From an uncultured Duncaniella sp. (GTDB lineage: Bacteria; Bacteroidota; Bacteroidia; Bacteroidales; Muribaculaceae): a stretch of 64,000 nucleotides of DNA. The position numbers and the translations under genes were made by a program. The stretch lies in contig CAJTJG010000002.1 of the NCBI GenBank assembly GCA_910576785.1, forward strand, positions 142,071 through 206,070, written 5' to 3'. Positions within the stretch are counted from its first letter, which is position 1. Each line of letters opens with the position of its first letter. Below, in pieces: positions 25,183 to 32,879 of this stretch. Below the pieces are notes generated by a model, which saw only the letters and a list, made by a program, of their open reading frames with translations, searched no databases and had not been told where the DNA came from.

Positions 25183-26925
25183 ATGAAATACATACTCCAT
25201 ATTATAGCATTGTGCCTGCTGGTTGTCGGATGTAGGCACAATACAAAAATAGACCAACAGTTGGATGAGGCGGAGAGTCTTATGCTTTCCGCCCCGGATT
25301 CATCGTTGCGTATTATAGATAGTATTTCAGTTGCTGACATCTCGGATGCTAAGCAAACGGCCCGCTATGCTCTCCTGAAGTCTATGGCTCTTGATAAGAA
25401 CTATATAGACACAACGACTTTCGATGTACTGCAACCTGCCATAGACTATTATCTTGACCACGGCACACCAGACGAGAAGTTGAGAACATATTTCTATCAA
25501 GGTCGAATCCTTCAGAATAGAGAGGAATTTGATTTTGCCATGCAGTGCTACCTGAAAGCCAAAGATATAAATGATTACACCGATACTTTGACTTTCGCAA
25601 ATATGCTTGTGGCTCAAAGCAATCTATATTTCAGGTCATACCAAATAGAAGACTACATATCCAATAATTTAATGGCGGCCAATTTATTTGAAAAAATTGG
25701 CAATGAACATTATACGCAAGTAGGTCTTATTAAGGCTTTAGATGGGTGCATAATATCCAACTACAAAGCTAAAGCTGATAGCATCTTATTGAAAGTTGAA
25801 GATATTGCAGGAAGAGTGCCGGAGCATAGCGATATTCTATCGTCAATCAAAGTAATGCATCTAATTAAATTTGGTGAAGAGAGTGAGGTAAGGACTCTTT
25901 TAGATTCTTTATCGACCTTAAATTCTTACAACGATGAAATCAAACTAAATATGGCCTTGGGTTATTTGAACATTAAGGAACCCAGTAAAGCCAAATTGAT
26001 GTTTGAATCAATAGATACAAACAGCGATATTGTGAAGTCTATTAAATATCTGTCGATTAGACCAAAAATCTTTGAGGCTAATAGACAATATGAGGATGCT
26101 CTTGCTGCCCTCAATGAATGTTTTATAGCCTGTGACACTGAAAACGAAAACATCAGCTATCAGAAAACAACTGTTGCAGAGGAACGGCACAAATTGGAGA
26201 TTGAGAATCTAAATCAAATTCAATACAGGGATAAAATAATATGGATCAGTATTTGCTCCATACTACTTCTGCTGCTAATTGTAGGTATAATATCCTATTA
26301 TTATCATTTGGGAAAGATAAAGCATCTATTGGCGGAGGAAGAAAAGTCACGGCTAAAACTTGAAAATGCCAGTCTCCAAAATCAGAACTCAATCCTTGCA
26401 CTGGAGAAACAGACGGCAGAATTGGAGGCAGAGAAAAAACATCTGGCCGGCGAGAATTTGAAACTGCGTATTTCACAGTTGGAAGCGGAGAACGAGCAAC
26501 TAAAGGTTTTGTCGGAGAAAGATGAATTGCCGGATGATGTGAAGGCGGTGATTAAGGAACGTATCGGTATTCTCAATGCCCTTTTCGCAGCCAATATTTT
26601 GGATAAGGAGCCTGCCGCCACAGCTTACGTCGATTTGGTAAAACGTGAGATCAGCGACAAGGAGAAATTTATGAACTCCAACCGTCTTGCGTTCAAAGTG
26701 TCGCATCCTATGTTCATAAAATACTTGGAGGAGCATGGCTTGACCGAATATGAGATAAACTACCTGTGCCTGTACGCCATCGGATTAAAGGGTAAGGACG
26801 TCGGTAATTACATGGAACTGCGCCGCCACTACAACATAAGCAGTGATATTCGTCGGAAGCTTGGCATCGACGAGCATGAAACTAACATAGGCATTTATGT
26901 CAGGAAGCTGTTGAAGCAACTCTGA
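25183..26925 (+). CDS. TPR / transmembrane / coiled-coil / HTH sensor lipoprotein, paralog 1
   Basis: A 580-residue protein. The start is set by the signal sequence MKYILHIIALCLLVVGC, a lipobox with Cys17. Residues 20-340 are helical TPR-like repeats, predicted periplasmic. A transmembrane helix follows at about 353-376 (IWISICSILLLLLIVGIISY), then a cytoplasmic coiled coil (about 380-445) and a C-terminal helical domain with a LuxR-like HTH (TEYEINYLCLYAIGLKGKDV, NISSDIRRKLGI). This is the layout of one-protein signal transducers of Bacteroidetes that pass a periplasmic signal to DNA. I infer a membrane-bound transcription regulator; its ligand is unknown. It is 27 bases upstream of paralog 2. 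The last 410 bases are nearly identical in all three paralogs while the TPR part has diverged. Confidence 0.8.
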   Translation: MKYILHIIALCLLVVGCRHNTKIDQQLDEAESLMLSAPDSSLRIIDSISVADISDAKQTARYALLKSMALDKNYIDTTTFDVLQPAIDYYLDHGTPDEKLRTYFYQGRILQNREEFDFAMQCYLKAKDINDYTDTLTFANMLVAQSNLYFRSYQIEDYISNNLMAANLFEKIGNEHYTQVGLIKALDGCIISNYKAKADSILLKVEDIAGRVPEHSDILSSIKVMHLIKFGEESEVRTLLDSLSTLNSYNDEIKLNMALGYLNIKEPSKAKLMFESIDTNSDIVKSIKYLSIRPKIFEANRQYEDALAALNECFIACDTENENISYQKTTVAEERHKLEIENLNQIQYRDKIIWISICSILLLLLIVGIISYYYHLGKIKHLLAEEEKSRLKLENASLQNQNSILALEKQTAELEAEKKHLAGENLKLRISQLEAENEQLKVLSEKDELPDDVKAVIKERIGILNALFAANILDKEPAATAYVDLVKREISDKEKFMNSNRLAFKVSHPMFIKYLEEHGLTEYEINYLCLYAIGLKGKDVGNYMELRRHYNISSDIRRKLGIDEHETNIGIYVRKLLKQL

Positions 26926-26952
26926 CCGGTTCACACTTTTATATACATATTT

Positions 26953-28704
26953 ATGAAATCGTTCTATGTTCTCAATATATTAGTGTTGTGTCTTATTCTG
27001 TTTGGTTGCCAACACAATGCAGAAATAGACCGACAGTTGGATGAGGCGGAGAGTCTTATGCTTTCCGCTCCGGATTCATCGTTGCGTATTATAAACAGTA
27101 TTTCAGTTGCTGACATCTCGGACGCCGAACAAAAGGCCCGCTACGCGCTCCTGAAGTCTATGGCTCTTGATAAGAACTACATCGACACTACTACTTTCGA
27201 TGTACTGCAACCTGCCATAAACTACTATCTTGACCACGGCACGCCAGATCAGAAATTGAGAACCCTATACTATCAGGGTCGTATTTTTATGAATAAATCC
27301 GACTTTGATATGGCGATGCAGTCTTTTCTTATGGCAACTGATTTGAAGAATGAATGCAGAGATACTCTTACATTCGCCAATATGCTTGTTGCACAAGGCA
27401 ATATCTATGCCGAATCTTACCAAATGGAAGATTATGTAGAAAATAATCTTTGTGCATCTGAACTATACAGCAAGATTCGGGAACCACGACGGGAGTTTAC
27501 GGGTCTGATGCGTGCTTTAGATGGTTGCATTACTCTTGGGAACAAGATGAAATCTGACATCATTCTTTCACGCATAGACTCGCTTGTGAAAATATGCCCT
27601 GAATTTAACGAAGCATCGTTAAATGTAAGAATGACGTATGGTATTCGCTTTGATTCTGATAGTGTTATTACAAACATCATAAGTTCAATTACGGATTTCA
27701 ATCAATTAGATGATGAAACTAAACTTGATATAACATTAGGATACCTGAAATTACATGAACCAGCCAGAGCAAAAAGTGTTTTTGAGTTGATTGACCCCAA
27801 ATCTCTAAAGACGAAATCCTTTAGATACATTTCTGTTGAGCCAATGGTCTTTGAAGCTAACAAGGAATACAGTAAGGCTCTTGACTCATATAAGAAATTC
27901 CAGACAATCGTTGAATCGGAGAACTCAAAGATCTATTCACAGAAAACTACTGTTGCCAAAGAACTACATGAATTACAGATTAACCATCTCTACTCCCTTC
28001 AACGCAAGGACCGACAGATATGGTTTGGATTGTGTACAGTTTTAGTTCTCATCATAATAATTTGTATCGCCTATTACCAACTTCGCCTATTCAAAATAAA
28101 GCGTGTCGTGGCAGAGAAGGAGCAGTCAAGGCTTCAATTGGAAAACGAAAACTTGCAGAAACAAAACTCTGTTCTTGAATTGGAGAAGCAGACGGCAGAA
28201 TTGGAAACAGAGAAACAGCAGCTTGCCGGAGAAAATATGATGCTGCGTATTTCACAGTTGGAAACGGAGAACGAGCAGCTCAAGGTTCTGTCTGAGAAAG
28301 ATGAATTGCCCGATGATGTGAAGGCGGTGATTAAGGAACGTATCGGTATTCTCAATGCCCTTTTCGCTGCCAATATTTTGGATAAGGAGCCTGCCGCCAC
28401 AGCTTACGTCGATTTGGTAAAACGTGAGATCAGCGACAAGGAGAAATTTATGAACTCCAACCGTCTTGCGTTCAAAGTGTCGCATCCGATGTTCATAAAA
28501 TACTTGGAAGAACATGGCTTGACGGAATATGAGATAAATTACCTATGCCTGTATGCCATCGGATTAAAGGGTAAGGACGTCGGCAATTACATGGAACTGC
28601 GCCGTCACTACAACATAAGCAGTGATATTCGTCGGAAACTTGGCATCGACGAGCATGAAACTAACATAGGCATTTATGTCAGGAAGCTGCTGAAGCAGCT
28701 CTAA
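26953..28704 (+). CDS. TPR / transmembrane / coiled-coil / HTH sensor lipoprotein, paralog 2
   Basis: A 583-residue paralog with the same order of parts: lipobox Cys19 in LVLCLILFGC, TPR-like region to about 345, a transmembrane helix near 356-378 (GLCTVLVLIIIICIAYYQLR), coiled coil, and the shared HTH domain. The first 100 and the last 140 residues are nearly the same as in paralogs 1 and 3. The middle of the sensor region (about 130-340) differs strongly, which suggests different ligands feeding a common output. It directly precedes the conserved upstream block of the radical-SAM gene, so this operon is its most likely target. Confidence 0.8.
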   Translation: MKSFYVLNILVLCLILFGCQHNAEIDRQLDEAESLMLSAPDSSLRIINSISVADISDAEQKARYALLKSMALDKNYIDTTTFDVLQPAINYYLDHGTPDQKLRTLYYQGRIFMNKSDFDMAMQSFLMATDLKNECRDTLTFANMLVAQGNIYAESYQMEDYVENNLCASELYSKIREPRREFTGLMRALDGCITLGNKMKSDIILSRIDSLVKICPEFNEASLNVRMTYGIRFDSDSVITNIISSITDFNQLDDETKLDITLGYLKLHEPARAKSVFELIDPKSLKTKSFRYISVEPMVFEANKEYSKALDSYKKFQTIVESENSKIYSQKTTVAKELHELQINHLYSLQRKDRQIWFGLCTVLVLIIIICIAYYQLRLFKIKRVVAEKEQSRLQLENENLQKQNSVLELEKQTAELETEKQQLAGENMMLRISQLETENEQLKVLSEKDELPDDVKAVIKERIGILNALFAANILDKEPAATAYVDLVKREISDKEKFMNSNRLAFKVSHPMFIKYLEEHGLTEYEINYLCLYAIGLKGKDVGNYMELRRHYNISSDIRRKLGIDEHETNIGIYVRKLLKQL

Positions 28705-28802
28705 CGGCCTTCTTTGCTTGCAGTTAAAGATTTGGAGTGCTTGCTCAAAAATCACTAAAAGCCGATGTTTCTATAATCAATAGCATATAATTATCCTATT
28801 AG

Positions 28803-28910
28803 GGGGCGGATCATTCACTCAGTTTACTTGTAAACAGACGTCTATCAGGATATAACGGCGATTTTTATGCGTGCAAACCGCTCTAATGTCAAATATTCTT
28901 ATTAACTTTG
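28803..28910 (+). promoter_or_regulatory. Conserved upstream block and -7 box of the radical-SAM gene (copy 1)
   Basis: Bases 28803-28876 are repeated without change at 34713-34786. The block holds the near-palindrome GTTTACTTGTAAAC (28822-28835). A -7 box TAACTTTG follows at 28903-28910 and predicts a start near 28917, hence the ATG at 28940. The strict conservation of 74 bases in non-coding DNA suggests an operator, probably for the TPR-HTH regulators encoded just upstream. Confidence 0.55.
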
Positions 28911-28939
28911 CGATAGGCTCTTATGCCGATCCGACAGCA

Positions 28940-29563
28940 ATGCCTCCCGACCGAGCAAAAATAATTGGCATCTCCCGTCATCGCCTCTCCATTGACGGCG
29001 ATGGTGTAACCACACTTGTCGCTTTCCACGGATGTCCGCTCCGCTGCCGCTACTGCCTGAATCCGCAATCGCTCGGCGATAGCGACCGCTTCAAGGAATA
29101 CACTCCCCAGTCACTTTACGATGAAGTCATAATTGATGAACTTTATTTTATAGCCACCAATGGAGGTGTGACTTTCGGTGGTGGAGAACCTGCATTACGA
29201 CCTGATTTTATCCAACGTTTCCGGGAACTGTGTGGCCCGTCATGGAGGCTGACATTAGAAACATCGCTGAATGTTCCGCAAGAGAATATCGAGGCTTTAC
29301 TCCCGGTGGTAGATTCATGGATTATCGACATAAAGGATATGGACGCGGATATTTACCGACAATATACGGCCAAGGATAATTCGCGTGTGCTTTCTAATTT
29401 GCGCTTGATTGCCGAAGCTGACCGTCAGAAAGACTGCATAATACGGCTACCTCTTATTCCTGACTACAATACCGATGCCGACCGCGAGGAAAGTCGCAAG
29501 GCTCTCGCCTCACTTGGCTACTCCAAATTCGATTTATTCACCTATCAAATCCGCACACACTGA
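28940..29563 (+). CDS. Radical-SAM activase-like enzyme (pyruvate formate-lyase-activase type)
   Basis: A 207-residue enzyme if started at the ATG at 28940, chosen because a promoter box overlaps the longer in-frame starts (28871 GTG, 28886 ATG). The cluster motif is C32-x3-C36-x2-C39 in FHGCPLRCRYC. The SAM-binding GGE motif lies in GGVTFGGGEPAL, and SWIIDIKDMD and CIIRLPLIPDYN follow as in activases. There is no second cluster or SPASM domain. The family makes a 5'-deoxyadenosyl radical that abstracts hydrogen from a protein or peptide partner. No glycyl-radical enzyme is in the window. Only two bases separate it from the Cys-rich TonB_C gene, so the two are co-translated and may interact. 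A truncated copy lies at 34850-35014. Confidence 0.88.
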   Translation: MPPDRAKIIGISRHRLSIDGDGVTTLVAFHGCPLRCRYCLNPQSLGDSDRFKEYTPQSLYDEVIIDELYFIATNGGVTFGGGEPALRPDFIQRFRELCGPSWRLTLETSLNVPQENIEALLPVVDSWIIDIKDMDADIYRQYTAKDNSRVLSNLRLIAEADRQKDCIIRLPLIPDYNTDADREESRKALASLGYSKFDLFTYQIRTH

Positions 29564-29565
29564 CT

Positions 29566-30357
29566 ATGGCACGAGGAAAGCAGACCTGCAAGATATTGAA
29601 GGATATCCGCCGGCAGATAGCCGAAGCGAATGATATAGAGTTTGTAACGTCAGAGTGTCGCTACAAGGGTGACTGTCTCGGAACGTGTCCGAAATGCGAA
29701 GCCGAGGTGCGATATCTGGAGCAACAACTTTGTAGGCGACAACTGATGGGTAAAGCCGTTGTGCTTGCCGGATTATCGGCCGGTATGATTACATTTTCAG
29801 GCTGCGGCAGTCCCTCAAGTCAGGCCAACGACAGTTATAGACTACAAGGTGAGCCTACGGAGTTGCTTGAGGGTGATGATGAATGGAATGTTGAAGGCGA
29901 ATTGCCGGTGCAAGAAGTAATCGATTCAATTAGAGAAGCGGCGATGATGAAAGAGGGAGAGGTAGCCAATATTTCTGATGTTATTGTTACGCAGGGTGAA
30001 ATGCCGGATGAATTACCTAAAAATCCAGATAACAGGGATATTTATAACTGTGTTGAACAAATGCCAGAATTTCCGGGAGGTAATGTTGCGATGATGAATT
30101 TTATTGCCAAAAACTTGAAATATCCCAAAGAACAGTTGGACTCTGGTATTCAAGGAAGAGTTGTCATAAAATTCTATGTTGACACCTTAGGTAATGTTTG
30201 TGAGCCAACGATTGTAAGAGGTAAGGACCCTGCATTAGATAGAGAGGCTATCCGTCTTGTCAAATCTTTTCCTCAATTTAGTCCTGGAACACTTAACGGC
30301 AGGAAAGTCAATGTATGGTTTACGTTACCCATAGTTTTCAAATTACCAGCAGAATAA
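29566..30357 (+). CDS. Cys-rich N-terminus membrane protein with TonB C-terminal domain
   Basis: A 263-residue protein. The N-terminal module (1-55) carries C8, C31, C37, C41 and C44, ending CRYKGDCLGTCPKCEAEVRY, where C37-x3-C41-x2-C44 has the spacing of a cluster-binding loop. A transmembrane helix (about 59-80) follows, then an acidic linker, and a TonB_C domain at about 165-260 (VEQMPEFPGGNVAMMNFI, YVDTLGNVCEP). The Cys module would be cytoplasmic and the TonB domain periplasmic, able to touch outer-membrane receptors. It could be a target or redox partner of the radical-SAM enzyme encoded two bases upstream; that is inference. The first 190 bases are nearly identical to those of the next gene. 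Confidence 0.8.
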   Translation: MARGKQTCKILKDIRRQIAEANDIEFVTSECRYKGDCLGTCPKCEAEVRYLEQQLCRRQLMGKAVVLAGLSAGMITFSGCGSPSSQANDSYRLQGEPTELLEGDDEWNVEGELPVQEVIDSIREAAMMKEGEVANISDVIVTQGEMPDELPKNPDNRDIYNCVEQMPEFPGGNVAMMNFIAKNLKYPKEQLDSGIQGRVVIKFYVDTLGNVCEPTIVRGKDPALDREAIRLVKSFPQFSPGTLNGRKVNVWFTLPIVFKLPAE

Positions 30358-30360
30358 AAT

Positions 30361-31302
30361 ATGGCACGAGGAAAACAGACCTGCAAGATATTGAAAGAGA
30401 TTCGCCGGCAGATAGCCGAGGCGAATGACATAGAGTTTGTAACTTCGGAGTGTCGTTACAAAGGTGACTGTCTCGGATCGTGTCCCAAATGCGAGGCTGA
30501 GGTGCGATATTTGGAGCAGCAGCTTCGCCACCGTCAACTTGCCGGGAAGTTGGTTAACCTTGCCGGAATATCGGCAGGAGCAATAGCCATGCTTGCTCCT
30601 ATTGCCGTGCAATCCCAAACTCCCGACACATCTTTGACAAAAGGATATGTCGCAACTCAGGCAATGGCCGATACTATCATGGTCAAAGGAGTTGTATTTT
30701 GTGAATATACTGCACAAGATGGTAGTGTCGTGACAGACACTTTAATTGGGGCAATAGTCAGAAATATAAATTCTAAAAAAGCAACGCGAACAAATATCAA
30801 CGGCGAATTTGAAATTGATGCTAACATAGGAGATTCTATACAGGTATCTTATGTTGGGTTTAACAATCAGATTATTGTCGTTAGTAACCGAGATCCTTTG
30901 AGAATCACGTTGAATGATAAGCGCGTTGCTTTGTTAGGTGAGGTTGCAGTCATGTGTAATCCGATGAACACACTTGACCTAATAATTATAAATGAGGATG
31001 GCGAACTATTTTCATCAGATGATGTAATAATCAAGCGTGTTTTAAGGGATGGTATAGATGAAGATGATTTGACTGATATTTATCCTTCCCCAGTCTATGA
31101 CGATAATGATAATCAAATTATTGCCCTTAGGATTTATTGGAATGACGATTCTGATTTTCAAGACGATGACGGTAAACCACTCAAGGAAGTTGTATTGCGT
31201 ATAGAGGTTGAAGGTTACGACAATCCCAAAACAATCAAAGTCAAATACCCCAAACGCAACGCAAAGAAACCCATCAAGTTCAAACACGAAAAGAAAAAAT
31301 AA
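30361..31302 (+). CDS. Cys-rich N-terminus membrane protein with carboxypeptidase-regulatory-like domain
   Basis: A 313-residue protein with the same N-terminal module as its neighbour (C8, C31, C37, C41, C44; CRYKGDCLGSCPKCEAEVRY) and a hydrophobic helix near 60-82. The periplasmic part differs: a CarboxypepD_reg-like beta sandwich at about 105-200 (AIVRNINSKKATRTNINGEFEI, shortened here: TRTNINGEFEIDANIGDSIQ) and an acidic region followed by a Lys-rich tail. Shared head and different bodies suggest that the Cys module is a common interaction or modification site. The start codon follows the preceding stop by three bases. Confidence 0.78.
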   Translation: MARGKQTCKILKEIRRQIAEANDIEFVTSECRYKGDCLGSCPKCEAEVRYLEQQLRHRQLAGKLVNLAGISAGAIAMLAPIAVQSQTPDTSLTKGYVATQAMADTIMVKGVVFCEYTAQDGSVVTDTLIGAIVRNINSKKATRTNINGEFEIDANIGDSIQVSYVGFNNQIIVVSNRDPLRITLNDKRVALLGEVAVMCNPMNTLDLIIINEDGELFSSDDVIIKRVLRDGIDEDDLTDIYPSPVYDDNDNQIIALRIYWNDDSDFQDDDGKPLKEVVLRIEVEGYDNPKTIKVKYPKRNAKKPIKFKHEKKK

Positions 31303-31322
31303 CAACCGAAACCATTATCGAA

Positions 31323-31733
31323 ATGAAGCAATCAATAACACTGACTGACAAACGATTTTGGGTATTCGAGGCATCTACCCTGTTGTATGCAATAGGACTG
31401 CTTGCTCTTGGATGTGTGGTGTGGGATAAGACGGCAACAATAGATCTTGGATTATTTCTTGCGTGCGTATGTCTAATTAGCGGTCTTATAACATGGCTTA
31501 TTGCTAATGGCAAGCATTGGTTTGTATTCGGACTCGTTTATGAAATGGTTTTTCTTTGTTTGATAGCGGCTTTTTGTGTAATTGTAGTTGTGGTAACCAA
31601 CGGAACTATTTTTAATGATTTTTGGTTGGATATTGGTATTCTACTTGTATTTATATTCACTATCGGAATAGCGAGCTTTTTACCAACAATAGCATTAGCC
31701 TTTGTGGGCTATTACTTATTCTGCAAAAAATGA
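31323..31733 (+). CDS. Small membrane protein with four predicted helices
   Basis: A 136-residue, strongly hydrophobic protein with helices near 17-36, 42-60, 68-90 and 102-132. I recognise no family. It follows the Cys-module genes by 20 bases and probably belongs to the same operon. Confidence 0.65.
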   Translation: MKQSITLTDKRFWVFEASTLLYAIGLLALGCVVWDKTATIDLGLFLACVCLISGLITWLIANGKHWFVFGLVYEMVFLCLIAAFCVIVVVVTNGTIFNDFWLDIGILLVFIFTIGIASFLPTIALAFVGYYLFCKK

Positions 31734-31755
31734 GAGCGATGGAAATAGTTAAGAT

Positions 31756-32313
31756 ATGATTAAGCATAATGATCAATATATAGCAAAAGAATCTCTGACG
31801 CCTCTATTGATGGTAGTGGTGATGTTCGTCTTGGGTCTATATGCCGCAATTAACACATCTGAAATTTGGTGTGTTCTTGGTGCCGTCTTTTTCGGTTTTG
31901 GAGTGATTATATATGCCTATAAGTATATCAGGTATGGTAGAATCACGCTAATAATTGACAGCGAGGGAATAACAATAAAGGACTGGGGCAAGACCAAAAC
32001 ATATAATTGGTGGTGGGATATAGTGAGCGTCTATACCAGTTGGAATGTTTCTTATTTTGTTCGTTTTGTAGAACGACGACTTAGCATCAAAACCTCGGTA
32101 AATGGTGAACAGTATGAGTTCCACGACATTTGCTTATCCGACCTGTATTGCCGAAGCAAAAGTGTTCGTAAGGCTATTGAAAAATATGCCGGACAGTCTC
32201 GTTTTGATTATGAGGCTTCTCGTAAATCACGCCATTACGCTGCGAAGATGCTGTTAGCGACTCTGGTTGCAGCTATCGTAATATTCATTTGCATAACCTT
32301 TTTTTCAGAGTAA
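31756..32313 (+). CDS. Membrane protein with two helices and a PH-like domain
   Basis: A 185-residue protein. Two hydrophobic helices near 15-55 are followed by ITLIIDSEGITIKDWGKTKT and a tryptophan-rich turn, resembling the PH-like domain of YcxB-type membrane proteins. A third helix lies near 162-182. The function is unknown. It lies in the same run of genes as the small membrane protein before it and has low GC content. Confidence 0.6.
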   Translation: MIKHNDQYIAKESLTPLLMVVVMFVLGLYAAINTSEIWCVLGAVFFGFGVIIYAYKYIRYGRITLIIDSEGITIKDWGKTKTYNWWWDIVSVYTSWNVSYFVRFVERRLSIKTSVNGEQYEFHDICLSDLYCRSKSVRKAIEKYAGQSRFDYEASRKSRHYAAKMLLATLVAAIVIFICITFFSE

Positions 32314-32315
32314 TT

Positions 32316-32555
32316 ATGAAGACTTGGCAGAAAATAGTGGGCATATTGGTTTTTACTTTCATGGGTATAGTAGGCGGAGTTTCTATTCTTCAGATTGAAG
32401 AAGCGTACTTGTTTAATGATTTGATTGGCGATGACAACCGTGTCTTATGGGATATTTGTGCATATATAGAAGCTTTGGTGTGTGTTTCCGTAGTGTCATA
32501 TATCATAGCGTTATATTTGTTCATCAAACTTTGGGGGAAAGGAGGTAGGCGATGA
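32316..32555 (+). CDS. Small two-helix membrane protein
   Basis: A 79-residue protein started at the ATG at 32316, three bases after the preceding stop. Helices lie near 6-25 and 48-72, with a basic tail (LWGKGGRR). A frameshifted relative occurs at 37296-37471, with the same KGGRR end and the same following bases. No family recognised. Confidence 0.6.
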   Translation: MKTWQKIVGILVFTFMGIVGGVSILQIEEAYLFNDLIGDDNRVLWDICAYIEALVCVSVVSYIIALYLFIKLWGKGGRR

Positions 32556-32879
32556 AACAGCTATACATTACAGATGGCTTATTCTCATAATGCACGGAAT
32601 ACCGTCAATTAAATTACGCATACATAGTTGATATATCAAATATTATCGCTAATTTTGCTTGTAGATAGGCGATTGCCTCTCGATACATTTTGGAAACTAT
32701 AAGCGTTATGCTTGTCTTTAACTTGAAAACCTGAGAAACTTTCAACTGTACTCAAAGATAAGGCATGGCGGCTTTCCTCGCATAGCGTGGGCTGCTGTCA
32801 CCACATCGGAGTACAAGGCTTTCTCAGGGCCATCAAGTCAGGATGTGGCATAAGCGGCTCACACTTTGTATATACAGAT
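32556..32879 (+). promoter_or_regulatory. Intergenic region with promoter of TPR-HTH paralog 3
   Basis: TTG (32626-32628) and TAATTTTG (32650-32657), spaced 21 bases, form a good Bacteroidetes promoter and leave a leader of about 215 bases before the ATG at 32880. The leader holds no convincing gene. A 12-codon frame (32552-32590) is probably meaningless, although its first bases recur at 37469. Confidence 0.55.

Noticed and set aside
28871..28939. Longer N-terminus of the radical-SAM protein (GTG 28871 or ATG 28886)
   Set aside because: A -7 box (28903-28910) lies within it, and the family fold begins only at about residue 7 of the shorter form. The longer start cannot be fully excluded.
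32552..32590. Twelve-codon frame after the small membrane protein gene
   Set aside because: Its first bases recur at 37469, but only as part of the duplicated 3' end; too short and not conserved beyond that.
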